DNA of 36,679 nucleotides from a bacterium. Lineage in GTDB: Bacteria > Armatimonadota > Zipacnadia > Zipacnadales > UBA11051. Every line of letters starts with the position of its first letter. Within the stretch, counting starts at the first letter, position 1. The notes below the pieces were generated by a model. It worked only from the letters and a program-made list of their open reading frames with translations. It was not told the DNA's origin and searched no databases. The stretch spans positions 1 to 36,679 of the forward strand of contig JAJFUB010000122.1 in the NCBI GenBank assembly GCA_021372615.1, in the 5' to 3' direction. This document shows, one piece after another, positions 22,865-31,753 of this stretch. A program made the translations under genes and the position numbers.

Positions 22865-23821
22865 ATGGGAGATCTCAACCACACTGCCGACGTGCTGGTC
22901 ATCGGTGCCGGACCGGCCGGCTGCACCGCCGCCCTCTATGCGGCCCGGGCCCGCCTGAAGACCGTTATCACCAGCCCGACCGAGTTGGCCGGAATGATGG
23001 CGCGTGCCACCCGCGTGGCCAACTTCCCCGGGCAGATCGAGCCGATTCCGGGCCGTGAACTCCTCGCCCGCATCCGGCAGCAGGCCCTGGACGCCGGGGC
23101 CGAGGCCGTGCTCGAGTCGGTCACCGCTGTGGACTTCTCCGATCCGGAGGCCCTGGTGGTCTATGGCGGGCACCAGGAGCACCGTGTGGGTGCGGTCATC
23201 GTCGCCACCGGGGCCATGGGCCGCGCCGACAAGCTCCCCGGCGAGGAGGAGTTCACGGGCCGGGGCGTGTGCTACTGCGCCGCCTGCGATGGCCCGTTCT
23301 TCGCCGGCGAGGACATCCTGGTGGTGGGCGAGGACATGCAGGCTGTCGAGGAGGCGGCCACGCTGTCCCAGATCGCCCGCATGGTGACGCTGGTACTACC
23401 GTCGGAGACGGCAGCACAGGATGAGGAGGTCGTGCAGGCCCTGGCCGACCGGGGCAACGTGCTCCTGCGCGCGGGCCTGAAGCTGCTGCGCGTCGTCGGC
23501 GAGGACGCAGTGACAGGCGGCGTGTTCCAGGCGTCGGGGGGCGCGACCGAGGAACTGCCTGCCGCCGGCATCTTCCTGTATCTGAAGGGCAATGCCCCGG
23601 CCACCGGCTTCCTGTATGGCGCCCTGGCGGCCGACGAGGAAGGCTTCCTGCGCACCGACGAGATGGGACAGACCAGCGTCCCGGGTGTCTTCGCGGCAGG
23701 CGATGTCCGCAGCAAACAGGTGCGGCAGATGGTGGTCGCAGCCGCCGAGGGGGCCATCGCCGCCCTGGCCGCCGAACGCCACATCCGCAAGGCCGGCAAG
23801 GTGCGCCGCGATAGAGGGTGA
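22865..23821 (+). CDS. thioredoxin-reductase-like flavoprotein lacking NADPH motifs
   Basis: This 318-residue protein has the TrxR fold. FAD motif VIGAGPAG is at 12-19, redox-active C138-A-A-C141 sits in the CAACDG signature (usually CATCDG) and the FAD-binding GVFAAGDV is present late. The NADPH half is altered: GGGDSAxEEA is replaced by GEDMQAVEEA (155-164), and the HRRxxFRA-type arginine segment is replaced by LVLPSETAAQDE. Ferredoxin-dependent flavin thioredoxin reductases are known to lack NADPH-binding motifs, so a ferredoxin-linked or other electron donor is plausible (inference). The start is ATG 22865 with AGGGAG 5-6 bp upstream; 26 in-frame upstream residues are not protein-like. 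No thioredoxin gene is adjacent. Confidence 0.85.
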   Translation: MGDLNHTADVLVIGAGPAGCTAALYAARARLKTVITSPTELAGMMARATRVANFPGQIEPIPGRELLARIRQQALDAGAEAVLESVTAVDFSDPEALVVYGGHQEHRVGAVIVATGAMGRADKLPGEEEFTGRGVCYCAACDGPFFAGEDILVVGEDMQAVEEAATLSQIARMVTLVLPSETAAQDEEVVQALADRGNVLLRAGLKLLRVVGEDAVTGGVFQASGGATEELPAAGIFLYLKGNAPATGFLYGALAADEEGFLRTDEMGQTSVPGVFAAGDVRSKQVRQMVVAAAEGAIAALAAERHIRKAGKVRRDRG

Positions 23822-23823
23822 GG

Positions 23824-23909
23824 CGGTGGTTGGGGGTAGAAGACGGTGACGGCCGTAGTGTGCCGTTGCCTCTGCCGTCCCCAATGCCCAAGCCCCAATC
23901 CCCAACCCC
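23824..23909. repeat. inverted G-run/CCCAAT low-complexity repeat
   Basis: GGTGGTTGGGGGTAG at the left and CCCCAATCCCCAACCCCCTA at the right are imperfect inverted partners. The CTGCCGTCCCCAATGCCCAA segment (23872-23891) also occurs exactly at 16078-16097. It separates the converging flavoprotein and DUF6785-type genes. Confidence 0.55.
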
Positions 23910-26009
23910 CTAGAACCAGATGATCGGCAGGTTCTCGAACACCGAGAGGCCCGTCATCTTCGCCAACCCCATGATGATCCCCGTGAAGAAGAAGTGCCCG
24001 ATAACGACGCCCAGAAACGCCGGCATGAGGCGGCGGTAGGTGCTTACGCCCCCCGTGCGCAGCAGGATGCTCTTGATCGCCCAGACGATCAGGAACGGCG
24101 CCCAGAAGCGCTCCCCGTGGTTGAGACCGATCACAAAGCCTGCCGGATGGAAGGGGAAGCGCAGGAAGCTGCCCCGCAGCACGACCGCGACGACCGTGAT
24201 GGCCAGGCCGACGAGTGATGCCACCCAGGAGGCTTTGTTCGGCAGCGTCGGCACCGTGGCCATCTGCGTGGCCCAGCGAGCATCGGTCAGGGCGTACAGA
24301 GTGCGCACACCTCCGACCGACTTGCCCCCCTCAAGCACATTCGCCCCCGACTCGTAGTAGGCCGTCAGGTGCATCCAGAAGCCCAGGATGATGCCGACGG
24401 GCACGGCGGCCACCAGCAGCATGCTCAGGCTGCCGGGACGCAGCCCGCCGCGCCGGGCCATGTTGTAGCTCTCGGCGTCGGCCGCCAGGGCCGAGGCCAC
24501 GTAGCCACGATCCATCCACTTGAGGTGGAACGCGCCGACGAAGGGCTCGAACACGCCGCGCGGTCCGATGGCCTGCGAGCCGAAGAGACGCACGAAGCCA
24601 TCTGTCATGGCCGTGTATGGGAACAGCCACGGCGTGGCTGCCCCGGCCATGGCGCGCACCCGGGCATGGCCGATGGCCGAGACCATGAACACGGCCAGGA
24701 AGAACGACCCGTAGGCAACCGGCAGGCCGATGGCAACCATGAACACCGCCAGCACCAGCAGGCCGGCCAGCGCTCCCCGCGCCATCCACAGGCGCAGGTC
24801 ATCGTGTTCGTCGGCGCGCGGCCGCAGGCCCAGGGCGGCGCCGAAGGTCTCACCCAGGGGCCGCCGGGCCAGCCAGAGCGCAGCCCCGACGAAGCCCACG
24901 AAGGAGCCCAGCGAGACGTCCGAGGTGACCGGCCCGCGCAGGGGCGCACCGAAGGCCGTCATCAGCACCGAGAAGCACAGGTAGCCCAGCCAGCTAACCG
25001 CGGTCGAGAGCAGCACTTCCTGGGAGGCGAAGTACGCCAGGCCGTAGGCCTCGGGCATCAGGAAGATGTTCACGCCGCCGGCCGCGGCACTCCACGGCCG
25101 CTCGGTGAGCAGCTTGCCGACCAGGTAGTACCGTCCCCACGCGGGGAAAGCCAGCGTCGTGGCGGCGATCATCTCGTGCAGCCCGTAGGCACACCCAAGG
25201 GCAAAGCCAATCCACATCACGGGGTCGCGCAGGAAGCGCACCGTGCCGAAGCTGCGGGCCTCCGTGATGCCCAGAGGGATCTCGACCAGCGGGTAGGGCA
25301 GGCGCTCGGACAGGGTCCACTCGCGTTCCAGCAGCCCGGCCAGGCACTGCATCGTGACGAACACCACGAAGATCACGGCCCCCCAGGCCGTTAGCGGCAC
25401 GATCCAGAAGCGCCAGGGCACTGCCTGCGTCACCGCGGCCGTGTTCGCGAGGCCGGAGATCAGCGGACCGAGGCCAGGGATGCTGGAGCGCACCTCGACC
25501 GGCTGGCGGTCGAAGCCCTCGTAGAACTGTCGCACCGCCTCGGGATCGGTCACGTGCAGCCAGGGCCGGGCCGCCAGGTTGGCGGCGGCGTAGTCGTTGG
25601 TCGGGTCGGCGAAGTAGGTCATGGTCGTCAGTTCGGGCAGGAGCGTCCGGATGCCGCCGACCGAGAAGACGATGGTCGCGACCATGATGAAGGCGTACAG
25701 GTACATCGTCTGCGGCCCGGAGAGGCCCAGACGCGCCAGGTGCGGGGCCAGACGATTCGGCCCCAGACGCCGCGCCAGCCCCCGCACGGCCAGCGATATC
25801 ATGACCAGGAAGATCAGGAAGCCCAGCGCCGTCATCGGCGGGACGGCCTCCGTGATCTGGCAGGCAAAGGCGACGAGTTCAGCCTCGCGCGCCCACAGAA
25901 CCGCCACGATGGCGAGAACCAGGCAGAGGACGACGGTGGCAGGACGCAGCGCCTCGCGGTGGCTGGACACTTCGTCGGGCGCTGGTGTGGGTTCGGGCAT
26001 GGCGACCAT
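23910..26009 (-). CDS. DUF6785/DUF6784-type polytopic membrane protein
   Basis: This 699-residue integral membrane protein has roughly 14-16 hydrophobic segments and long extramembrane loops rich in Trp and Arg. From overall layout I place it with the DUF6785/DUF6784 proteins found in Armatimonadota, Planctomycetes and Verrucomicrobia, which loosely resemble oligopeptide-transporter-like proteins. The C-terminal part (NHGERFWAPFLIVWAIKSIL, RRLMPAFLGVVIGHFF) fits that group. A transport role is inference only. It is the last gene of a three-gene minus-strand unit behind GNAT and DUF4838 genes, beginning 39 bp after the DUF4838 stop. The start is ATG 26009; a second ATG three codons later is possible. 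Confidence 0.7.
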   Translation of the reverse strand: MVAMPEPTPAPDEVSSHREALRPATVVLCLVLAIVAVLWAREAELVAFACQITEAVPPMTALGFLIFLVMISLAVRGLARRLGPNRLAPHLARLGLSGPQTMYLYAFIMVATIVFSVGGIRTLLPELTTMTYFADPTNDYAAANLAARPWLHVTDPEAVRQFYEGFDRQPVEVRSSIPGLGPLISGLANTAAVTQAVPWRFWIVPLTAWGAVIFVVFVTMQCLAGLLEREWTLSERLPYPLVEIPLGITEARSFGTVRFLRDPVMWIGFALGCAYGLHEMIAATTLAFPAWGRYYLVGKLLTERPWSAAAGGVNIFLMPEAYGLAYFASQEVLLSTAVSWLGYLCFSVLMTAFGAPLRGPVTSDVSLGSFVGFVGAALWLARRPLGETFGAALGLRPRADEHDDLRLWMARGALAGLLVLAVFMVAIGLPVAYGSFFLAVFMVSAIGHARVRAMAGAATPWLFPYTAMTDGFVRLFGSQAIGPRGVFEPFVGAFHLKWMDRGYVASALAADAESYNMARRGGLRPGSLSMLLVAAVPVGIILGFWMHLTAYYESGANVLEGGKSVGGVRTLYALTDARWATQMATVPTLPNKASWVASLVGLAITVVAVVLRGSFLRFPFHPAGFVIGLNHGERFWAPFLIVWAIKSILLRTGGVSTYRRLMPAFLGVVIGHFFFTGIIMGLAKMTGLSVFENLPIIWF

Positions 26010-26048
26010 GTGTCTGCTTTCTCGGGACTGGCTTGTGCTGTAGTGGGG

Positions 26049-28577
26049 TTACTGCCCGGCCGCCTCGGGCGCGAAGATGGCCTTGTACGCCTTGCCGGGG
26101 CCGTACAGCAGGTCGTCCGGGCCGCCCCGGAAGACCGGCGGGAGGTCGGCCCCGTTCTCCTGTTGATGCTCCCCGATGAGCTTGATCGCGGCGGCTCGGG
26201 CCTGCAATACCTCGCTCAGGGCCTGTCGCGAGGCCTCGTCCTTGCGCTCGGCCAGTTGCCGGGCGGCCGCGAATGCCTCCCGGGTCAACCGCACGTACTC
26301 GAACCCATCGCGGAAGAACCTCACCCGACGCCGATCCGCCTCGTCGGTGGCCTGGGTCGCCGCGCGGTCCAGCAGTCGGGCACACTCGGCCAGCCGCGCC
26401 TCGGGGAAGCAGCGCAGGTAGATCTCCGCCGGTGTCCGCGGCTCGCTGCGGAAGGGGTCACCCGGCTTCAGCACGGGCTGCGTGAAGGCCCGGTACTCGT
26501 CGGCAGCGGCGAAGAAGGACGCGAAGTACTGCCCCATGCTGTCGGCCGCCGACCCGAACAGCCCCCGGCAGAAGTCGCGCGTGAGCGCTTCTTCGTTCAG
26601 TCTGGGGTTCCGCAACAGCTCGGACATCACGTAGTACGACGGTCCTTCCGTGCCCCAGCACTCATCCCCGCCGCACAGGAAGAACGCCTGCGAGCCGACC
26701 TGCCGGTGGCGCCGCATCTCGGCCGCGACGTAGGCCGGCGAACCCTTCGGCCCATACCCCATCGGGTGATAGAGCCCGAACCAGTAGACATACGAGGTGA
26801 AGTCGTGGTGGAAGCGCGTCCAGCGCTGGAGCAACTCCGGCGGGTCGTGGGTGAACTCGACCACCACATTGCCGGGGAAGCGGGTGAGCCGGTGGGGCAC
26901 CTCGCCGGTGGGCCCGTAGGCGATGATGAGAACCTTCCGGTCCCGGTAGGCCTGCTCGATCTCCTCCGCCAGGGCCGCATGGAACCGGAAGATGCGGTCG
27001 GCAGGTTGCCCGGGGATCCACCACCCGTCGGACCGGTACTCATCCTCCGCCTCGCAGCGGTCGCACCGGCAACGCCGCCAGCCGTCACTCTGGCCCAGTT
27101 GCACCCATTCATACCCCTCGGCGAACATCGCCTTCAGGTTCTTGGCCGCCTCGGCGAACATCTCGGGGTTGGTGACGCACAGGTGGTTGCCCTCGCCCGT
27201 GCGCTTCCCATCCAGGAGCGCGAACCAGTCCGGGTGGTCCGCGAAGTACGTCTTCTCAGGGATGAGCGAGTACCACAGGTGGCCGCCCATGTGCTTGATG
27301 AACAGGGAACTGCCGAAGAGCTGGCGACGGGCCCACCGGGCGCTCTCGCCGGTCGTGAAGCTCCCTAGCACGTAGCGTCGGGCGGGCTGCTCGCGCCGGT
27401 CCAGCAGCGGCACCTCGAGCGAGGGCGTTGGCGGGGCCACCTCGCCCAGCGTGCCGGGCATGAACCACCGCACGCCGCACACATCGTGTAGGAACGCCTG
27501 CACGGCGTTCGACGTGCCTGCCTTGCCCTGGCCGGGCACGAAGGCCCGCGCCATGTTGCCACCCAGGACGTCATCATGCCCCAACAGGACCAGGCGGCCG
27601 GGCTGCGACTTGATGATGAACGCGTCGCCGCTCAGGGGCTGAGCCGGCAGGCCCAGCTTCCGCGTCAGGGCGCTCTCGCCCACCAGCACCAGGTTGCCCG
27701 TCACCGCTTCATCGTCGGTCCGCAGGGGCAGGCGCGCGCCGGTGAGCTTGTAGATGACCCGGCGCAGCTCCCGCGCCGGGCCGATCTGCAGCTCCGAGGC
27801 GTCGCGGCCGACGACAATCGTCGCACCCGGGCGGCCGTCTCGGGCCAGCACGAGGGCGCCGCGGGTCGGCTTGAAGACAGTGGTCTGCCCGGCTGGCGTC
27901 GTCGTCCCGGCAGCGCGCGCCTGCGCCAGTTCGTCGTCCAGCTTGCCGGGCGCGAGAGCGGTGTCCGACAGACACAGCTCATCCAGCGCGCCCGCCAGGC
28001 AGTAGCGGTACCCCGAGGAGTGGGTGCCGATCAGCAGGTCGGACTCATCGGTGAACAGGCGCGTGGCGGCCACGTCGCCTGTGCCCACGACCGCGCCGTC
28101 CACAATGATCGTGAGATGCCCCCCGCCGCAGGTGAAGGCCACGTGGTGCCAACCATCGGGCAGCTTCGGGCCGGTCGCCTGGTAGGTTTGGCCATCGCCG
28201 CCGCTGACCGACACGTGCAGGCCCCCCTCGTAGTAGACGTAGTAGTTCGCCCGGGCGCCCGCGCCCTTGCGGGCGAATATCTGCACCGCCTCGCTCGTCT
28301 TCTGCCACCAGAACTGGATGGTGAAGCTCGCACTGAAGCGCAGGGCCTCGGCATCCGGGATGCGCACGTAGCTGTCAGCGCCGGTGCCGCCGAACCGCAA
28401 AGCCCCCCCGGCGTGCCCCTCGCACCAGGTCACGTTCAGGAGGCGCCCCTCATCGGCCGCACCTGTGGCCTCACGGACGACCGTGCCCGAGCCCTCGTCA
28501 CAGGGCCAGTAGGCCACGGGCGTCGCCCCGGCGGCCCCGGCAACCGTCAGCAGCACAACCGCGGTCCAGGCTCTCAC
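26049..28577 (-). CDS. secreted LamG-DUF4838 protein (glycoside-hydrolase-like)
   Basis: This 842-residue secreted protein has a signal peptide (residues 1-18, cleavage near AGA-T). A LamG/concanavalin-type domain spans about 20-212 (VAYWPCDEGSGTVV, FTIQFWW, WHHVAFTC, LDELCLSD). A GH20/67-like N-terminal domain follows (TIVVGRDASELQIGPARELRRVI), then a DUF4838 domain with a Cys-rich CRCDRC near residue 502 and the GYEWVQLGQSDG loop. DUF4838 proteins are predicted carbohydrate-active or glycoconjugate-binding proteins; activity is unproven. The start is GTG 28577, with a G-rich site overlapping the GNAT stop; only 6 bp separate the two genes. It is probably outside the membrane, next to the membrane protein encoded downstream. 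Confidence 0.82.
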   Translation of the reverse strand: MRAWTAVVLLTVAGAAGATPVAYWPCDEGSGTVVREATGAADEGRLLNVTWCEGHAGGALRFGGTGADSYVRIPDAEALRFSASFTIQFWWQKTSEAVQIFARKGAGARANYYVYYEGGLHVSVSGGDGQTYQATGPKLPDGWHHVAFTCGGGHLTIIVDGAVVGTGDVAATRLFTDESDLLIGTHSSGYRYCLAGALDELCLSDTALAPGKLDDELAQARAAGTTTPAGQTTVFKPTRGALVLARDGRPGATIVVGRDASELQIGPARELRRVIYKLTGARLPLRTDDEAVTGNLVLVGESALTRKLGLPAQPLSGDAFIIKSQPGRLVLLGHDDVLGGNMARAFVPGQGKAGTSNAVQAFLHDVCGVRWFMPGTLGEVAPPTPSLEVPLLDRREQPARRYVLGSFTTGESARWARRQLFGSSLFIKHMGGHLWYSLIPEKTYFADHPDWFALLDGKRTGEGNHLCVTNPEMFAEAAKNLKAMFAEGYEWVQLGQSDGWRRCRCDRCEAEDEYRSDGWWIPGQPADRIFRFHAALAEEIEQAYRDRKVLIIAYGPTGEVPHRLTRFPGNVVVEFTHDPPELLQRWTRFHHDFTSYVYWFGLYHPMGYGPKGSPAYVAAEMRRHRQVGSQAFFLCGGDECWGTEGPSYYVMSELLRNPRLNEEALTRDFCRGLFGSAADSMGQYFASFFAAADEYRAFTQPVLKPGDPFRSEPRTPAEIYLRCFPEARLAECARLLDRAATQATDEADRRRVRFFRDGFEYVRLTREAFAAARQLAERKDEASRQALSEVLQARAAAIKLIGEHQQENGADLPPVFRGGPDDLLYGPGKAYKAIFAPEAAGQ

Positions 28578-28583
28578 TCTCCC

Positions 28584-29615
28584 CTACCCCCTGCCATACA
28601 CATACATGTCGAACTCGCTCTCCGCGTCCTGCAGCACGCCCGGCAAGACGGCCTCGCGCTCGAAGCCTGTCTCCTCCAGTGTCTCGCACTTCTGCACGTC
28701 GAGGGCCGAAGCGTAGGCCAACAGGCGCGAGGCCGCAGTCCGCGCCGCCACCGCCGACAGCAACTCCGCCCCTGCCTCGGCGTAGTGGGGGTGTACGAGG
28801 AACTCCAGCACGCGCACATGGTCCTGAGCGCCGCCGCCGGCCCCGGTGCGGGCCGTGTAGGCCATTCCCACCAGACGCTCCTCATCCGTTGTGAGCGCCA
28901 TGCCCGTCTCCCCGTGGTCCACACCCTCCATCAGGTCGAAGAACTGCCCCTCGAAGGGCATGTGGCCGAAGACGTGTTGGCTGTAGTCCTTGACGAACCA
29001 GTGGGGCAGGTTGACGAGAACCTCGGCACGCGCCAGGTCGCCCCAGTGCAGGTCGCGCAGCGACGTGGACCGCCCCGGGGCGAAGTACGTGCGCTCGAAG
29101 TCGTCGTAGTCGCCACGCAGCACGGCCCGCATGACGGTGCCGTTGCCTTCGACGAAGTTGTAGTGGCGGTAGCCAATGGACTCGTACACAAAGCGCGCGG
29201 GATTGTTCAGCGAGGTGCCCAGGTGCATGGCGTGCCCACCCAGCGCCTCGAAATCCTCCAGCGCCATGCGGCTGAGGATCGTGCTGACCCCCTTGCGGCG
29301 GTGTTCGATAGCCGTGATGACCCGGCCGAAGGTGCCGACTTCGCCCGTATCCAGCGGCGTGCCGTACCAGGTCGTCCCGACGATCTCGCCCCCCAAGAGC
29401 CCCACGAAGAACACATCCCGGGACACGCTGGCGAAGTCGCCCGCAACTACCCGACGGCAGTTGTGGTGCCAACTGCAGTTGGTGTACTCGGGATGGCGCA
29501 CATACATGAAGGGCACAATGCGGTCGCCCCAGGAGCCACAGGGCGCCTCGAGGCGCTCGACCGTCATCATCTCCCCACTCTTCAGGCGCACGGAACTGCT
29601 GCTGGTGCTGGACAT
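28584..29615 (-). CDS. GNAT family N-acetyltransferase, two-domain
   Basis: This 343-residue cytoplasmic acetyltransferase uses acetyl-CoA. Motif A is visible as GRVITAIEHRRKGVSTILSR (about 97-116), where R/Q-x-x-G-x-G/A is read as RRKGVS. A second GNAT-like half follows with the MALTTDEERLVGMAYTAR strand and VLEFLVHPHYAEAGAELLSA. The length fits the two-domain acetyltransferases. The target is unknown. The start is ATG 29615 with GGGAGG 6 bp upstream; an ATG 11 codons earlier is unsupported. It is the first gene of the unit with the DUF4838 and DUF6785-type genes and diverges from comB across a 100-bp spacer. Confidence 0.8.
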   Translation of the reverse strand: MSSTSSSSVRLKSGEMMTVERLEAPCGSWGDRIVPFMYVRHPEYTNCSWHHNCRRVVAGDFASVSRDVFFVGLLGGEIVGTTWYGTPLDTGEVGTFGRVITAIEHRRKGVSTILSRMALEDFEALGGHAMHLGTSLNNPARFVYESIGYRHYNFVEGNGTVMRAVLRGDYDDFERTYFAPGRSTSLRDLHWGDLARAEVLVNLPHWFVKDYSQHVFGHMPFEGQFFDLMEGVDHGETGMALTTDEERLVGMAYTARTGAGGGAQDHVRVLEFLVHPHYAEAGAELLSAVAARTAASRLLAYASALDVQKCETLEETGFEREAVLPGVLQDAESEFDMYVYGRG

Positions 29616-29653
29616 GGTTGCCTCCCGGAAGCGAGGATGCGAGGCCATTCCCC

Positions 29654-29685
29654 TTGACAGGCCGCGCCACCTGCGGCACGATAGT
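29654..29685 (+). promoter_or_regulatory. candidate comB promoter
   Basis: A perfect -35 TTGACA (29654-29659) is followed 20 bp later by GATAGT (29680-29685), four of six -10 bases. The spacing is longer than ideal. The start would fall about 25 bp before the comB ATG, leaving room for its GGAGG. Confidence 0.35.
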
Positions 29686-29715
29686 CGCCGCCATTCACAG
29701 GGGTCGGAGGATCAC

Positions 29716-30489
29716 ATGAGGGTCATCATCAGCGGCGGCCGCGCGGGCGCCAGACAGGCTGCCGAGCACGGCCGCGTCGCCATCGTTGTGGACGCCCTGC
29801 GCGCCAGCGCCACGACCGCGTCGCTGTTGCACTACGGCGCGAGCGAGATCATCGTCGTCGAGGATGTCGCCGCGGCCTTCGCCGAGCGTGACCGCCGGCC
29901 CGGGGCCTGGCTCGCCGGCGAGCGGGGCGGCCTACCTGTAGCTGGCTTCGACATGGGCAACAGCCCCCTGCAGGCCCCCGTGCCCGGCCTGCCCGAGACG
30001 CTGGTCTTCAGCTCCTCGAACATGTCGCGCTGCTGTGTGGGCGCTTCCTCGTGCCCGGCGGCGCTTCTCGGCACGCTGCCGACACTGACGGCCTGCGCGC
30101 AAGTGGCGCTGGCAGCCGCCGAGCGTCTGGGGACCGACATCCACATCGTCCCCGCCGGGTCGGCCCTGGACGAGAACAAGCTGGTGTTGGAGGACTACAT
30201 CACGGCCGGGGCGCTGATCGAGAAGATGCGCGAGCTGGTCGCCGACGTCCGCCCCACCGAAGACGCCGCCTACGCCGCGCTGGCGATCCACGCCGAGGCC
30301 TTGGCGACAGGCTACGAGGCCGCTTTCAACGCCACGGACAATGGGACGTCACTGCGCGATGACCTGGGCCTGGGAGAGGATGTGTGCTTCGCGGCGAGGG
30401 TGGACGTGTTCCGCGAGGTGCCCTGCGTAACGCGGACCTACGACCTGCCCTCCGGCGGCGTCGCGGCCGTACTGGAGCAGGCCCGCTAG
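29716..30489 (+). CDS. comB: ComB-like 2-phosphosulfolactate phosphatase
   Basis: This 257-residue ComB-family protein is a Mg-dependent 2-phosphosulfolactate phosphatase, a step of coenzyme M synthesis in methanogens; bacterial homologues have less certain roles. Motifs are VVDALRASATT (24-34, with D26), GERGG (68-72), FDMGNSP (78-84) and the late LVLEDYITAGALIEKM and ATDNGTSLRDD-like segments. The usual T-N-G-T-R loop reads SSSNMSRCC (99-107), and several Cys are clustered there. The start is ATG 29716 with GGAGG 7 bp upstream. No other coenzyme M genes are present, so a sulfolactate-related or different phosphatase role is open. Confidence 0.8.
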   Translation: MRVIISGGRAGARQAAEHGRVAIVVDALRASATTASLLHYGASEIIVVEDVAAAFAERDRRPGAWLAGERGGLPVAGFDMGNSPLQAPVPGLPETLVFSSSNMSRCCVGASSCPAALLGTLPTLTACAQVALAAAERLGTDIHIVPAGSALDENKLVLEDYITAGALIEKMRELVADVRPTEDAAYAALAIHAEALATGYEAAFNATDNGTSLRDDLGLGEDVCFAARVDVFREVPCVTRTYDLPSGGVAAVLEQAR

Positions 30490-30490
30490 C

Positions 30491-30567
30491 CGTTGGAGCG
30501 CGGCTCTCCAGAGCCGCAGCCGTGCTGCCTTGCCAGTGCGGCTCTGGAGAGCCGCGCTCCTACCGCG
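30491..30567. repeat. REP-like inverted pair, family D, overlapping the MFS stop codon
   Basis: The left arm at 30491-30520 is CGTTGGAGCGCGGCTCTCCA followed by GAGCCGC. The right arm at 30537-30567 is TGCGGCTCTGGAGAGCCGCG followed by CTCCTACCGCG. The inner palindrome is GCGGCTCTCCAGAGCCGC. The TAG stop of the MFS gene is contributed by the GGTAGGAGCG edge of the right arm. Confidence 0.85.
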
Positions 30568-31753
30568 TCCCCGCCATCCGCGCCTGGTAGCGCCGCCACA
30601 TGGTGAGCTGCACCACCATGGCCGCTGCCATCATCACCGCGGCGGCGGCGTAGGGCGCGTGGAGGCTCAGCGCCTGACCCAGCCCGCCGCCCAGCAGTGG
30701 CCCGGCCACCGCCCCTGACCCCAACACCGCCTCATGCAGGCCGCTGCGCTTCCCCCGGTTCTCGTGTGTCCCGTCCAGGGCGTAGAACAGGCTGCTGGCG
30801 TACGTCACCCCCGAGCCTAACCCCGCCGCGACGAAGGCCACTCCGAACACGACCGGCTGCTGCGCCCACGCGGCCAGCACCATGGCGACGGTGCCGACAG
30901 CCTCGGCCAGTAGCAGCGTGGATAGGTTGTACTGCCAGCGGTGCTCCCGCCGGGTCAGCATGAACATCGAGAACAGGGCGGCGCTGAGCAGGAAGGTCAG
31001 GACTCCCAGCACCGGCGACGAGAAGCCCAGATGCGCGGAGAGCTGCGGGAACATGCTCATCACGACGCCCCGGGTGAACCAACTGGCGAAGTTCCCGAGC
31101 CACGCCATGTACAGGAAGAGCTGGGCGCGCTCCGGATTGAGCGGATGGGCCTCGGGCGGGGCCACATCCACCCGCGCATGGGTCGGCGTGCGCACCAGCA
31201 GCACGATGGCGCCATAGGTCAGCCCCGCCGGCAGCACGAAGGCCATCCACCAGTGCCAGTCCCACACCAACCCCGCCACCAGCGGCCCCAGCATGATCCC
31301 GGCGGTCCAGGACACGTTGAACAGGGCCATGGTGCGGTTCAGGTACTGGCGACTGCCCCCGGAGAACTCCGACAGCCACGCCTGCATCGGCGGCCACAGC
31401 AGCGATAGCGAGAAGCCCTGGAAGGGGATGAGCGCGAGCAGATGATACGGGCTGCGGGCCGCCAGCATCAGCAGCCAGGCGCTGGCGCAGACGCTGCATG
31501 CCAGGATCGTGGGCTTCTTGCGGCCCCACGCGTCGGATACGCTGCCCGCGAAGAGACAGCCGAGGGCATACGAGGCCGAGCCGAAGGTGCCCAGCAGCCC
31601 CGACTGCAGTGGCGAGGCGCCCAGGCGGATGGCGAACTGCTGGACGCCCAGACTGACGCACGCGACCGACAGGTCATTGATGAACGCGACCAGCATCAGC
31701 GGCATCTCGGGGGCGCGCAGCCGCTGCAGGCGGGCCGACAGCATCGAACTCAT
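30560..31753 (-). CDS. major facilitator superfamily transporter
   Basis: This 397-residue MFS permease has about 12 hydrophobic segments. The loop 2-3 motif reads GSVSDAWGRKKPT, the MFS signature D-x-x-G-R-K/R-x, and a second-half relic is LFMSMF-like with RREH. It is likely a proton-coupled exporter or importer of a small molecule; the substrate is unknown. The start is ATG 31753, overlapping the TGA of the exonuclease-like gene (ATGA), so translation is probably coupled. The C-terminus ends at a stop codon within a REP-like element. It converges with comB. Confidence 0.88.
   Translation of the reverse strand: MSSMLSARLQRLRAPEMPLMLVAFINDLSVACVSLGVQQFAIRLGASPLQSGLLGTFGSASYALGCLFAGSVSDAWGRKKPTILACSVCASAWLLMLAARSPYHLLALIPFQGFSLSLLWPPMQAWLSEFSGGSRQYLNRTMALFNVSWTAGIMLGPLVAGLVWDWHWWMAFVLPAGLTYGAIVLLVRTPTHARVDVAPPEAHPLNPERAQLFLYMAWLGNFASWFTRGVVMSMFPQLSAHLGFSSPVLGVLTFLLSAALFSMFMLTRREHRWQYNLSTLLLAEAVGTVAMVLAAWAQQPVVFGVAFVAAGLGSGVTYASSLFYALDGTHENRGKRSGLHEAVLGSGAVAGPLLGGGLGQALSLHAPYAAAAVMMAAAMVVQLTMWRRYQARMAGTR

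Noticed and set aside
25554-29657. very long plus-strand frames of 604 and 693 codons
   Set aside because: They lie opposite the DUF6785-type, DUF4838 and GNAT genes, all of which have recognisable domains and linked starts. Both frames arise because stop codons are rare at this GC content.
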